This document shows positions 33,209 through 44,254 of a stretch of 64,000 nucleotides of DNA, piece after piece (position 1 is the stretch's first letter; each line of letters opens with the position of its first letter). A program made the translations under genes and the position numbers. The notes under the pieces are model-generated. The model worked only from the letters and a program-made list of their open reading frames with translations, was not told the DNA's origin and did not search any database. Source of the stretch: Phoronis australis (lineage: Eukaryota; Phoronida; Phoronidae); assembly GCA_002633005.1 (NCBI GenBank), contig NMRA01000065.1:174420-238419 (forward strand), in the 5' to 3' direction.

Positions 33209-33955
33209 AACAATTTAGACTAATTGTTAGAGTTGCAAAGTCCTTGTTTGGACGAATTTCGAAAAATAGGGTGACCGTGCTCGGAACTTGTCGATTGCTT
33301 TCGTGGTGACATTAACATTATCTTAGGTGCGGAATCGCTGATTTATTAATAATTATTGAAGGATAATATAAACTTCTTTTACTCTCCCTAAGCTTATAAT
33401 ACCAGGTTTTTTATCTGAACATAATCATCATCACAAAATTAAATTAAAAGACGTCAAGAAGACAACTATCAAAAGTTTTAACATGCAGACAGCTTAAGTG
33501 TAGATAGTTTTACCTCTGCAAGAACCGTGTACTTCATAAACCTATCTGTGTAGTACACCAAATCGTAACATTGCCTTGTGACGGGAAAAGAATTTGTTGA
33601 AGATTCGGCCTCTGAGTTTCTCGAAACGTTTCGTCTTCTGTCTGTTTTTTGATTACGTGTTTTCGACAGATTTCCCGAATTTCAGCCTTACCCTGCCTTC
33701 TGTGAAACCGAAAAACCATCCATATAGTCGGTGGGCCAGATCTCGTAGCGTTCATCCTTGTGAGTACTTTGGGGGGGCCACCTAGTTTTTTCTATGTGGC
33801 TAGATAATATACCTATAAATCAAATTCCAAAAAGTTCCCACGTCTACACTTGCACATTTTTTTTAAAAAAGGTGTTTTTGTTGCACAAAATATGATGCAC
33901 ATTCCTGCCACTTGATGGCGCTTTTCTATTGAATTGACCAATCAGAGAGCCAGAT
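33209..33955. other. downstream region of the SLC49A4-like gene, no further gene
   Basis: Presumed 3' untranslated and intergenic sequence. I see no clear AATAAA in the first few hundred bases. Confidence 0.35.
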
Positions 33956-33959
33956 TGTA

Positions 33960-35825
33960 TTGTTGTGCTTAGTTACTTCAATATGGCTGCTCCCATGGAG
34001 TGTGATGCCTGTATAATTCAAGGTTTATCAAACAGCACAAAATTGTGATGTCAGAGCCTAAAGAAGCTTAGGAAAGTTTCCTGACGAAAGCTGATTGACT
34101 GTGGAACTCTGTAGATCAGTAGATCAAAAAGAAGAAGAGGTGTCACAAACGTTTGTGCAGAAAACAGCTGCATGTCCTGGTAGCCTACACAGTATACTAC
34201 TGAGTGCTGTAGACTAGAAGACCAAGTGTTAGACCAGAAAATTGAAAGGACATAGAACGGCATAGCAACGTTTCAAGGCACCAACAGTAGTACTAAAGCT
34301 GAAGTTGCTGAAAGTGATACAGATGTTATCCAAGATTTCCCAAGAAAATCAATTATATTTCCAAAATCTGAAACACCCAATTACCCTGAACAAGATAGGA
34401 ACATTCTGAAACATGAGTGCATCATTTGATAGCAGGAAAAGTACATTATGAGCCACATTTCAAGAGAAAGAAGTATAGCTTTCAAAAACAGGTACGTGTT
34501 TTTGAAAAATACATATTGGTGTTTTCCACTGATGTGTGTTTCAGTATTATCACCAGTTGTTTTTTAACTTGTTCAGCCCCTTGGCTGCCTAGGCCTTAGA
34601 CAATACTGCTTACCAAGTAGAGTCGATGATCATACCATAGGTACTCCATATGCTGCATACTTTTCGGCAAACTATGTTCCTATAAGTTTAGAAGTACCGC
34701 GTAGAGATATGTCTCTGAGGAGGTCGTTAATGTTTTCATTTGTTCCCAGTTTAAACAAATACTCCTGCAATCCTGTTTTTCGAACACTTCATTCAGTTGC
34801 CACATCTACACTGCTTGCGCTAAGGGATAATCCTATGGCGTTATATACTGTGGGTGTGATTTTAAAGCACTTTAAGTCAAAAATTTTTGAGAAGGTTAAA
34901 TGGAGTAAATGGTTGCAAACAACAAGCCCAAGTGGCCGTCATCCCCTGCCGTAGTCTCAATTTTTTGTAAACATTAATTACTTAGGTAGGTGCAATGATA
35001 ATTAAATTAAAATGCCTAAGTGGCCATCGTCGCCGTCGAAATTTGAGGACGATGGAAGCCACTGTCCATTTCGTCAAACGTCGATTACCTGTAGTGTAAA
35101 TCGATTGACTATGGTTTGAGCATCTGATTTAAAAAAATTAAATTTCAATCACTGCACTGGTATATCAGTTGATTTATTTTCAGTTGCATCAACTGATCTA
35201 ATTATTAGCCGATCAACATTATTAGGCTACAGATCAGACGGCATGTAAATTTGTTAGGCTGGTGGTGGATCAGTGCCTGATAAGTCCGTCTGAAAAAGTT
35301 GCATGCCAACTCACTCATAGTTGAATGTTAAGTTAGTGTTAACAGTTCGGGGGTTTTTTCAGTTGGACTTGTATCGCAAGCAACAGCTCAGTCCAGAGCC
35401 CTGAATATGCAAATGAAATTCAAAGATAAAGACCTTGTGTCTTAGAAGTCAAGTACCACAGATCATCATGCTATAAAAAATAGAAAGACAACGATTATGA
35501 AGAGTGACGAATTCACAGTTTTCAGAGATGTTTTTCTACAGTTTTGTTTGGAGTTCATTGAATCGAAGCTTCTAACACAAGGAGATCTCATTTGCCTTTC
35601 AAAACTAAAGCAAGACTTTGAAGCTGTTCTTCAGAAAGCTGGTGTGCATGAAGTTATTTGGACAGGCAATCTTAAGAAATATTGTTGAAGCTACTCACTG
35701 TTGTAGTTTGTGCCCGACTAAGAGATACNTCTCAAAAATGTGCAACTTTATATGTGGGAACTTTTTAGATTTTGAAAACACTCTAATAAATGAATTAAAA
35801 AACACCAAAATAAAATTGCCCCCCT
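33960..35825 (+). pseudogene. decayed transposon-like coding relic, unassigned
   Basis: Short + frames appear to be pieces of former protein coding DNA. MECDACIIQGLSNSTKL (about 33993-34045) is followed by repeated frame breaks, then by RRSLMFSFVPSLNKYSCNPV with LHSVATSTLLALRDNP and VGVILKHFKSKIFEKVKWSK (34718-34915). Last comes KSDEFTVFRDVFLQFCLEFI with LSKLKQDFEAVLQKAGVHEV (35500-35660). The C-I-I-C-like start and the EF..F..LE..L..L.K.. segment remind me of N-terminal parts of the HEEAD-motif transposon proteins seen in intron 1. That link is weak. One ambiguous base (N) lies at 35729. Confidence 0.35.
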
Positions 35826-35974
35826 AAAGTACTCACAAAAACCATTTTCTAGAGGCCCTACAAAATCTGGCCCACCGACTAATAGAGTGAATTTTAACCG
35901 AAAGTCTATAGACGAAGTCAAGTCAAGTCAAGTCATTTTATTTACAGTCGGTTTGTCAAACAACGAGAAAACAT

Positions 35975-36132
35975 TGCTATATGTATATATATATATATAT
36001 ATATATGTATATGTATATGTATATTGTATATGTATATGTATGCATTTATGTATATTGTATATGTATATGTATATGTTTATGTATGTATATATGTATATAT
36101 GTATATATATATATGTATGTGTGTGTGTGTGA
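35975..36132. repeat. TATATG microsatellite ending in TG run
   Basis: (TA)n, (TATATG)n and (TG)n tracts. The Tyr/Ile/Met-rich frames over it are artefacts of the repeat. Confidence 0.9.
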
Positions 36133-36954
36133 AATTAAAAACAAAATTCAAAATACTATAAAACAAGGTTAACAAATTTGAGCAATTAGCACCATTATGT
36201 CTGATTCATAAAATTGCAGATACTACACTTACAGGGAGGCTCAGTCCATACGTTGTACGAAAGTCGGTGGAATCTTCAGACCAAAAATTCCTTGAACTAT
36301 TACCGGTTATTATGAACACGAACTCAACTCGGACGGCTGCGATAACCAGATCCATGTTATGTCTCATTTTGACATTGGAAGGTCAACCCATACATAAATT
36401 CTACGAATGACACATTAAATCCGTCTATTATAAGCTAATGAAGTGGAAATGTAATCAGCAGTCACCCAGTCAAATTCCTTCTAATGCTATGATTGACGTT
36501 GTGGCGCTTCCAATTGCCCACAACCAATTTTCAACTCACAAAGACGCAAGTGTGTAGATTGTTTCTTGAGGAAAATTATAACGAAAGTAATTTTCGCGAA
36601 AATTTCGGCTTAAAACGTTTGTAACTAAGGTTGTGTTAATCACCACTGTTTATGAAGACCATGCTTTAAAGCTGCAGCCAACCACAACGATACGTATACC
36701 ACCCTACTATAACTGGACACGTGAGGAATTCGAGCCTAAAGCTCTGGGGGTGAAAATGTATCGATGTATGCAAAAGGGTGTAACTGAAATGTTTCACTAA
36801 TGCACTTGTCATCAAGGCTCATGATAAACAACTTGTGCATGTGACTACTCGAAAACCAGTCGCTTAATGCATTTGCCCAAGCGAATTACGGGATTCAGTT
36901 TCCTTTTTTTACATGCGGATTCAGTGTATCGTCGCATGTGGTGACACTTCGTCG
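36133..36954. other. no gene recognised
   Basis: Unique-looking intergenic DNA. Confidence 0.35.
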
Positions 36955-37209
36955 CATGCACGCACCCGGGGGGGGGGGGCTCGGTTGGCTCGTACGAGAC
37001 CCCTCATTTGGCGAAATGGTAAAAAGGTCCGCCTCAGAGAAACAAAATGCCGAGAAAACGAGGCAAAAGTCCACTAAAAAGGCGCAGACGCACCGCAGTT
37101 CACAGACTTGAAGGTGGTACCCCTTTTTTAGTCCTCCCGCTTTTTGTAAGCAAAAGGTCCACTTTGTCAGAGATTCGAGCCCTCCAGTTAAAGGCTGGGT
37201 GCGCGCATG
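36955..37209 (-). mobile_element. GC-rich MITE, copy 3
   Basis: Reverse orientation relative to copies 1 and 2. Ends are CATGCACGCACCC (left) and CATGCGCGCACCCAGCC (right, reversed), flanked by CGTCG on both sides (36950-36954 and 37210-37214). Internal landmarks are reversed but intact: CATTTGGCGAAAT, CTCAGAGAAACAAAA, GTAAGCAAAAGGTCCAC and GATTCGAGCCC. This is the cleanest copy for defining ends. Confidence 0.82.
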
Positions 37210-37214
37210 CGTCG

Positions 37215-38348
37215 CAATGGTCGTGAATGCACGTCACCGCAAACGAAGAAGAAAACATGAACATTAGATCCTCCTTTCTTACTGTACTCTGGATTCAGAA
37301 AACGTTTGACGGCTCCTTGAAGCTATAGTTTTAAATATGCTTCTACAAACAATACACTGAGAAAAATCTCTCCGGGATTCTGACCATACTGCCCGAGGCG
37401 CATGACCTTTGAACCCTAGTGAAACCATGATTTTTCAATTTAGATTCGGCAAGTTATAATGTGAAGGAAACGGCCATGTGATCGATTTCCGTTTGCACTT
37501 TTTTCTGACAACAGTTTTCGTACATGTACCTCCGTCCTTTGAAAAAGTTAGGCCTTTTAAAACTTAGTAAACAGCAATGTGGTATTTTCTCTTTGTCTGA
37601 TTATGACACACGTTGTTCACTGCATGACGCAATTGTTCTTTAAGTTATGTTGATTAGCAAGTCACAAGGTGTTTATCCAGCAAAAGTATACTTCTTATTT
37701 GAACACCGCATTACTGTGCGGCTAGGTCCGCATGTGTAGTGAGAGTATGGCTTTCTTTTATAGAAGTGCCTCGATCGTGTTGAACTGGAGCTATGATAGC
37801 GTAACCATGATTGGTATGTTGTTTAAACTAAATACATTATACTGGCGAGGTCAATACAGGTCAATAAATATTTTACCTAATCGTAGCCAGTAAGGCAGTG
37901 ACTAGATCTGCCGCCGCTAAGGCTGTTGATGGCCTCAAAAATCTATTTCCTTACTTGGAATTTAATGGGGTTTACACCAGTGAGCACCACAAAACTCCAA
38001 AACAACATGCGAGTGATACTTATAAAGCATCTGTAATCTAAACTATAAAAATAGGTCATGACCGGTGAGCAAAGTAAAGTATTAGCTGCTTAGCTGTTGT
38101 GGGTCACGCGGTCGACCAGTCCGCCTGTTGTACATTCACGCGTGCCGCAAACGGCCTTGTTAACGGTAACTTTAAGGAGCTTCGAATTCGACGATGTTAA
38201 TGAAACAAAGAGACAAGACCACAAGCCATTCAAGTTTTGCACGTCTAATAACGTTTACTCTTGCATCCTTGTCTACAGTGCTTGTGATTGACCGACAATA
38301 GCTAGCCATCGCTATCGGTAAGAGACTAAATTTGTTTTATCGGCGATA
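37215..38348. other. upstream region of the UGT gene, no gene
   Basis: No frame or repeat of note. The promoter of the glucuronosyltransferase gene should lie here, but no core element can be assigned with confidence. Confidence 0.35.
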
Positions 38349-39071
38349 ATGGAAGGTACTTACAAAAATAGTGTGATCGTATTGACACTTCTACTGTTTC
38401 TGATTTTATGCAACGATTGCAGTGGTGGAAGAATTCTAATCTACCCTCTTTCAATTACAAAGAACAGTTTGTTAAGGAATTTGGAGAAGTTATCGGCCAT
38501 TATATCAGAAGAAGGTGGTCACGAAATTCATGTACTAGCTCACGATGGTTATCAACTACCTCCATTTCTTGTTAAACTCGGAGCAAAGCACATCAAGTAT
38601 TCGCCGTCTTGTGCTGTTGGGGAAATGTGGGGTCATCAAGAAATAATGAGATTCAACCTGTCCACTGCTTATCAAGAGCACAGGAAGCTGAGATGGAGGA
38701 TCGGTCTGCACGGAATGACGGGTAACTGCGAGAGCATACTGAAGTCCACAACAACCATGGATGAAATAACATCTGCAAACTACGACTTGCTGTTGGTCGA
38801 CCCAATGGACATTATGTGTAGCACTGTTCTATCAAACGTGTTAAAGACAACGCCAGTAATTAAGTTCTACACATTCGATATTCACCCGAGGCTCCAGAGG
38901 AAAGAATACCCATACCCGGCGTCGTACTTGTCGTTTTTATTCAGCCCTGATATGACTTTCCTTCAAAGAACTGCAAATGTACTCATGGTGGCTACAACGT
39001 TGCCGATGCAGTATGTGTGGCAGTGGAAGGTGTCCAGCTTTGCAAAGGATTATGGGATTGAAGAGATAGCG
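38349..39071 (+). CDS. UGT exon 1 (signal peptide and acceptor domain)
   Basis: 241 codons ending FAKDYGIEEIA at donor GTATGT in phase 0. The open frame past the donor (to 39314) is intron read-through, since UGT homology resumes only at 39787. Confidence 0.88.
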
Positions 39072-40632
39072 GTATGTGAATGCATGCATGTCCTCGTATC
39101 TGTTACCGCCGACTTGATAATGACGTTTATACGAAAAATACTGAGCACCTTTATTGGTCTTATGTTTTTAGGTTTTATGCACAAACTACATCCATCTTTA
39201 GTTAAAACACGACCCTTGTTTTTAAAACATGATTTAGGCTTTTTATACATATCGAAAGCATCACAAATTGAACTCACAAACTTGAAACCGGTTTATACAT
39301 TCGCACTGACCTGACTACATGTCAGAAGGCAAATAGACATAAAATACACATACATGTCAAATTTGCTGTTCATTAACTACCCAAGTATTTCAAGATATGA
39401 CCTTGCACGTTTGAAAGCTTTCAGTGAAAACAAAGTCTGATTTGTAACGAACTTTCCACATGCACAATAAAATCCGGTGCAATATAAATTGACTTGTGCA
39501 CGAAAGACGGTTAATTGTTTCACGTTTCCTTGTATAACAATTCTTCAACAATATGTGGAAGTCACCCCCTAATGTTTCGAAGGGAGTTGTTGAATTGAGA
39601 TTTATGTATTGTGAAATGCAAATAACGTTCTTTTAATGGAAATAAGAATGGTACAAATGTCAGTGTTAGTTCTTTCTTTACTGCCCTTGGGCGGACTTGC
39701 ATTTGCCCATGGAAAAGTACGGCTCACATGCATTTCGTTTTTGTTCAGTTGTACATATGTGCTTTAATAAGTTTTCCTGTTTTCAGCATGATGACAGTCT
39801 TTACTTCGTGCTCGGTGGATTTCCCATGGAAGACCCTGCGCCATCTTTACCGGATACTATACAACTAAACGGAGCTCTGGTCTCGCCAGCCACCCCTTTG
39901 AGTGTAGATCTTGAGAATTTCTTTGCCCAGTTTTCTGATCACGGTGTTGTCTTGATTAGCTTTGGTTCTCTGATAGTGAATTTTGATGAACGTTTTGTTC
40001 AAATATTTATTGAAGCCTTTCGACACCTCCCGTATGGAGTGTTATGGAAGTACGAAGGTACGGATATTAAAGACGTTCCGAGTAATGTACAACTAATGAA
40101 ATGGATACCACAAGCTAGTGTCTTAGCAGACAAACGAACAAAAATCTTTGTTACCCACTGTGGTATCAATAGTATTTACGAAACTGTGCATTACAAGGTG
40201 CCGATTGTAGCAATTCCTGTTTACGGCGACCAGTTTGGAAATGCGCAGAAAGCAATTGATTTTCATAAAATTGGAATTCGTCTTGATTTACACAAATTCA
40301 CTTCTAAGGATTTGTCGACGGCTATAAGGACTGTCGCCGAGGACCGGAACTACAAGAGCAACGTGACAAAACTTTCCAATCAACTTTTAGACAAACCACT
40401 TGTTGGGCGGAGCTTGATTATGTATTGGGTCAACTACATGATAAGACATGGCAGTGCGAGTCACATGAAAGCATATGGTCGCAACCTTCCTTTGCTGCAG
40501 TTTTATTTATTGGACGTCTTCCTCTTTCTGCTAATTGCTTTGGTTATCCTAATGGCCTTGTTGGGCTGTTGCTGTAGGGCTTCTTACAGGAAGTGTTGTA
40601 AAAGGCAAGCTTCGAAGACCAAATCAGACTAG
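38349..40632 (+). CDS. UDP-glucuronosyltransferase (two exons: 38349-39071, 39787-40632)
   Basis: The two exons join in phase 0 into 522 residues, the usual UGT length. A signal peptide covers about residues 1-27 (VIVLTLLLFLILCNDCSGG). The N-terminal acceptor-binding half has GGHEIHVL with His58 where the catalytic His of the family sits. The C-terminal half carries the UDP-sugar signature from WIPQASVL (Trp347) through VTHCGINSIYE (His365) to PVYGDQFGNAQ (Asp389-Gln390). A single membrane helix near 482-501 precedes a short basic tail ending KTKSD, a KxKxx-type ER retrieval signal. The enzyme should transfer a sugar from UDP-glucuronate or another UDP-sugar to small lipophilic acceptors in the ER lumen. 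The exact substrate cannot be told. The Met at 38349 gives the proper signal peptide. Confidence 0.92.
39787..40632 (+). CDS. UGT exon 2 (UDP-sugar binding domain, membrane anchor)
   Basis: Begins HDDSLYFVLGGFPMEDPAPS after the acceptor CCTGTTTTCAG; this matches the segment just after the first exon in other UGTs. The upstream Met at 39697 is in the intron. The stop TAG is at 40630-40632. Confidence 0.9.
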   Translation, partial: HDDSLYFVLGGFPMEDPAPSLPDTIQLNGALVSPATPLSVDLENFFAQFSDHGVVLISFGSLIVNFDERFVQIFIEAFRHLPYGVLWKYEGTDIKDVPSNVQLMKWIPQASVLADKRTKIFVTHCGINSIYETVHYKVPIVAIPVYGDQFGNAQKAIDFHKIGIRLDLHKFTSKDLSTAIRTVAEDRNYKSNVTKLSNQLLDKPLVGRSLIMYWVNYMIRHGSASHMKAYGRNLPLLQFYLLDVFLFLLIALVILMALLGCCCRASYRKCCKRQASKTKSD

Positions 40633-41229
40633 ATGGGTTATCGCACGTTTGAAATTATACCACTTAATTGGCAAACCCTGGAAAATCAATGTTACATTTC
40701 TAAACGTTTTATGCTATACAAAGTCAACCATCATGTGGTTGCTAGCCCCTCTACTCACCTGTACCTTACAGTTTTAATCCTAACGTACAATTGTCGTCGC
40801 CTCTACGTTCTTGTTCCACAGCGCCGTACTGCCCACTTTTAGAACATGGTTGCAATTTCTTTCCGTCCACAAATAGAATTTGAGCCATGCAACCAACTGG
40901 TATCACTGAGTCTACGCCGGAACAATGGACATTTTCCAGAAAGCACTTCATTTGCCAACATTTTCCACCCAACACGTACTTTGTATTTTCATGCACCGTA
41001 CACCTGCTTGTTTGTTTTCTAATACATCAGTTTGTTTTTTTCATACACCAGTTTGTTTTCTCTTTCACCAGCTTATATATCGTTTGCAATATCCACCCTC
41101 TCAGAATTCTCAACTGTTAGCGTGAGGTGATACGAGAAACACAGACAAATAGATGAATAGATACACAGGTAAGTAACAGGAAGTTAAACAATAGCCGTCT
41201 GAAAGCCATCATCGTTCATGTAAATACAC
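40633..41229. other. downstream of UGT, short tandem repeat only
   Basis: About three imperfect 24-bp units around the words CAGTTTGTTTT and TTTCACCAG lie at 41006-41072. No gene. Confidence 0.4.
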
Positions 41230-43110
41230 TTGCTAAATTTACTAATAGATCCTGCAGTAGGTTTCGTAGATACAGCTATGGGTTCAAAAACTGCCACTGG
41301 GAGGCGCCACACTTGTCGAAGTCACGGAAAATCATCGTCAACCGTCCTATATGGTGCACCATATAGTGACTATTTAACTGTTATCGAGATTCGATGTATT
41401 ATGCGCCACCTAGTGGCCATTTTTACTAATTTTGAATTTGTTTTTGACGTCCGAACCTCTATCAACCAAACCACTCTGAGGCTAAATTTGAAAATTGGCG
41501 TTTAAGTTCTTAGTGTGAGGAGGGCGGTGGCATTCACCTTTAAAGTGGTTTGGTTGATAGAGGTACGAACGCCAAAAACAAATTCAAAATTAGTAAAAAT
41601 GGCCACTAGGCGGCGCATAATGCATCGAATCCGTCCGAAACTGGGGTGATAGCATCATCTCACTAATTGACACCTAGAAGCCAAATTTCTTAACAAGAGC
41701 AACGCGGATCGTTGAAATGCGACCATGAATGCACTGCTAATGGTGTGCTTCTAGGGGTGTTTATTTGGACCATAAAATGGCAACTAGATGGCGCAAAATA
41801 TGTCGAATCCATCCGAGAACTCAAAGCCAGTTACCAAATTTCAGAAAAATCCGTCAAGGAAATTCTAAGAAAACAGGAAAACGAAACAAGGGAATTGCTG
41901 CTAAGAGGCTATAAGCGCAAAAAACATAACTGCCACTAAGAAGCGCCAAAGTAGGTAAAGTCGTCGAAAAATCATCGTCAGACTTCATCTTCACATTAAG
42001 AACATAAATGCCAATTTCCACAACCATCCTTAGAGTGGTTTGGTTGACAAAGGTGCACACGTCAAATACCAAGACTCGAAAACAGCGAAATGGCCACAAA
42101 GTGGCGCAAAATGCCTCGAATTTTACCGAAAACCGGGCGATAGGGTCACCTCACTAATAGATGCCTAACTGCTAAATTTTATGAAAATCCATTGACGGCC
42201 TTTAAAGATAAGAACGTAAAAAAACAAAATTGTCTCTAGGGAGCCCGATCCGTCCGAAAGTTGTCATCCTCTGTTGTCAACATCATATAAATACACCAGC
42301 AAAATTCAATAAAGATCCTGTAGAGCATTTAGGAGATACAGCCATGGGCGCAAGAACAAACAAAACTGCCACTAGGAGGCGCCATAGTAGTCCAAGTCAT
42401 CACAAAATCATCGTCAGCCGCCCTCTTCACACTAAGAACATATATGCCAATTTTCAAAATCATCCCTAGATCAGTTTGGTTGATAAAACGGCGGACGCCA
42501 AAAAACAGACTCGAAAACAGTAAAAATGACCACTAGGTGGAGCAAAGTACCCCGAATCCATTTGAAAACGGGAGGATAGCATCATCTCACTAATAGATGC
42601 TTAACTGCCTAATTTTATGAAAATCCATTGAGGACCTCAAAATCTACAGAGGTAAGCGTATAAAAACTAAAATGGGCACTAAGGGGCACACCATGAGTCG
42701 GAGATGTCCGAAATTTTATTGTCATCCGTCGTCAGCTTCATGGGAACACATCTGCCAAATCTCGTTAAGATCCTGTGAGGGGCTTAGGAGATACTGCTCC
42801 GGACGCCCAGACAGAGATGACGGCAATACGCAACCACATATAAATATGTGGGCGCATAAAAATCCCTTGAAGACCTTTGAAGATAAAGAGGTAAACGCAA
42901 AATAAAAACTAAAATAGCCACTAGGGGACACACCGGTCGATGAATCTGTCCGAAATTCGTCGTTATCCGTCAGCTTCATAGGAACACATATGCCAAATCT
43001 CATTAAGATCTTGTGAGGGGAGATACATCTGCGGACGCCCGACAAGGACGCCAGACGCCCGGACGCCCAAACAGAGATGACGGCAATATGGACCCACATA
43101 TAAATATGTG
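41230..43110. repeat. tandem array with recurring CCACTAGGNGGCGC-type motif
   Basis: A diverged array of related units. The motif recurs about every 140-240 bp: 41294, 41404 (reverse strand), 41603, 41781, 41933, 42094, 42233, 42369, 42530, 42676 and 42918. Between motifs, longer blocks repeat at roughly 430-490 bp, for example GCATCATCTCACTAAT near 41650 and 42570 (with GGTCACCTCACTAAT near 42145), and CATATATGCCAATTTT near 42440 (with CATAAATGCCAATTTC near 42003). Late units also share CCACATATAAATATGTGG (about 42835 and 43094). No coding function is evident. Confidence 0.7.
41383..41640. repeat. inverted repeat with about 100-bp arms inside the array
   Basis: The left arm (about 41383-41483) and the reverse complement of the right arm (about 41543-41640) agree almost base for base through ATTATGCGCC, CTAGTGGCCATTTTTACT, TTTTGAATTTGTTTTTG and TCTATCAACCAAACCACT. 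They are separated by about 60 bp. Confidence 0.8.
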
Positions 43111-44254
43111 GACATATAAACAAGAAACGCCACCGTGTATTTTCCAAGACTAAGCGCGATTTTTAACAAGTTGCGTCGTTTCATTTTCTGGCAATAGGGG
43201 TAGTGCCTGTTTGTACATGATCGAATTTTATATCTGCATTCACCGAATTGTTTATGAACAGATTTATAATTCTCTACCTTCATGTTTCGCTAACTCAACA
43301 GTATGAGACAACGCCATAATTTACATACAGTTCGTTTTTTAATATTTCAATTTCCAAAGATTCAGTCCGCCATGGCTTAATTCCCAAAAATTAGTGTGTC
43401 ACAAAAAATCTTTACTCCTTAATTAATTAGTGTCCGTCATAAGTTGTTTTAAAATATATGTTATCAAAGTAAGCACTACTCCCAGATGCTTCATATGCGA
43501 CTATGTTGAACAACCGCCACCAAATCAACTTGAAAATTGGCCCTAGATTTATGTTCGTTCGTTAAGGGTATTTTTGGATCCTTTACACAGTCTTCCCGCG
43601 GCTTAAATCGTATTTGTTAATGGTAAGCGTGAATGCTGCCGCCGCCGTCGCCTCCGCCGCCGCCTCCGCCGCCGCCGCCTCTGCTGCTCTTATGCAACTT
43701 CTCGACCGTATCAGGGCGCTAGCGTCGAGTTTGCATTTGTAGCTTGTTACTAATGTCCAACATATGGATATTTAGAAAAGATGCGAAAGGTTCGACGGTT
43801 GTTCATGCGCGGGTACTTTCGATTATTTTCGCAGCTCCTGATGATTCATTCCAAATGTGACTAACATTGTACGATTCGAAATGTCAGCGATGAGGGCATG
43901 TGCAGACTTGGCCTCAGGCTGTTCGGATGATTCGCCTGATAAACGCACGACTTATGTTATGTTCGCTCGGGCATTCAAGCGACAAAAGACCAAGGCTGCC
44001 TTCAAAATGGTTTTACATTTCCGTTCGATTTGATGCCAGGCATATCGGTAACTTTTGTGTCAACGAAGTACAATATCTGGTCTTTTTTGTTCAAAATGGG
44101 GTCACAGGTGTGCAACCCCAATTTAAAACCACACATTTACAAAGACGAACCATATTTCTTGATATTATTATGGCTTCTACAGGAACATACTTACACCATG
44201 TATGATTTTTGGCAGTAGCGACATGCGCAAAATGATATCTAGACACAAAAGTAC
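43111..44254. other. no gene; one CCG microsatellite
   Basis: An imperfect (CCG)n tract lies at 43637-43688. Frames near 43900-44218 show no known domain. Confidence 0.4.

Noticed and set aside
35887-36172. Tyr/Met/Ile-rich frames
   Set aside because: Products of the TATATG repeat.
39072-39314. Longer first UGT frame ending at 39314
   Set aside because: Sequence after GTATGT at 39072 has no UGT similarity, and the family resumes at 39787 in matching phase.
41230-43110. CRISPR-like array
   Set aside because: Units are diverged and of variable spacing in a eukaryotic genome; an ordinary tandem repeat.
43637-43688. Coding Ala/Ser tract
   Set aside because: A CCG microsatellite with no supporting open frame.
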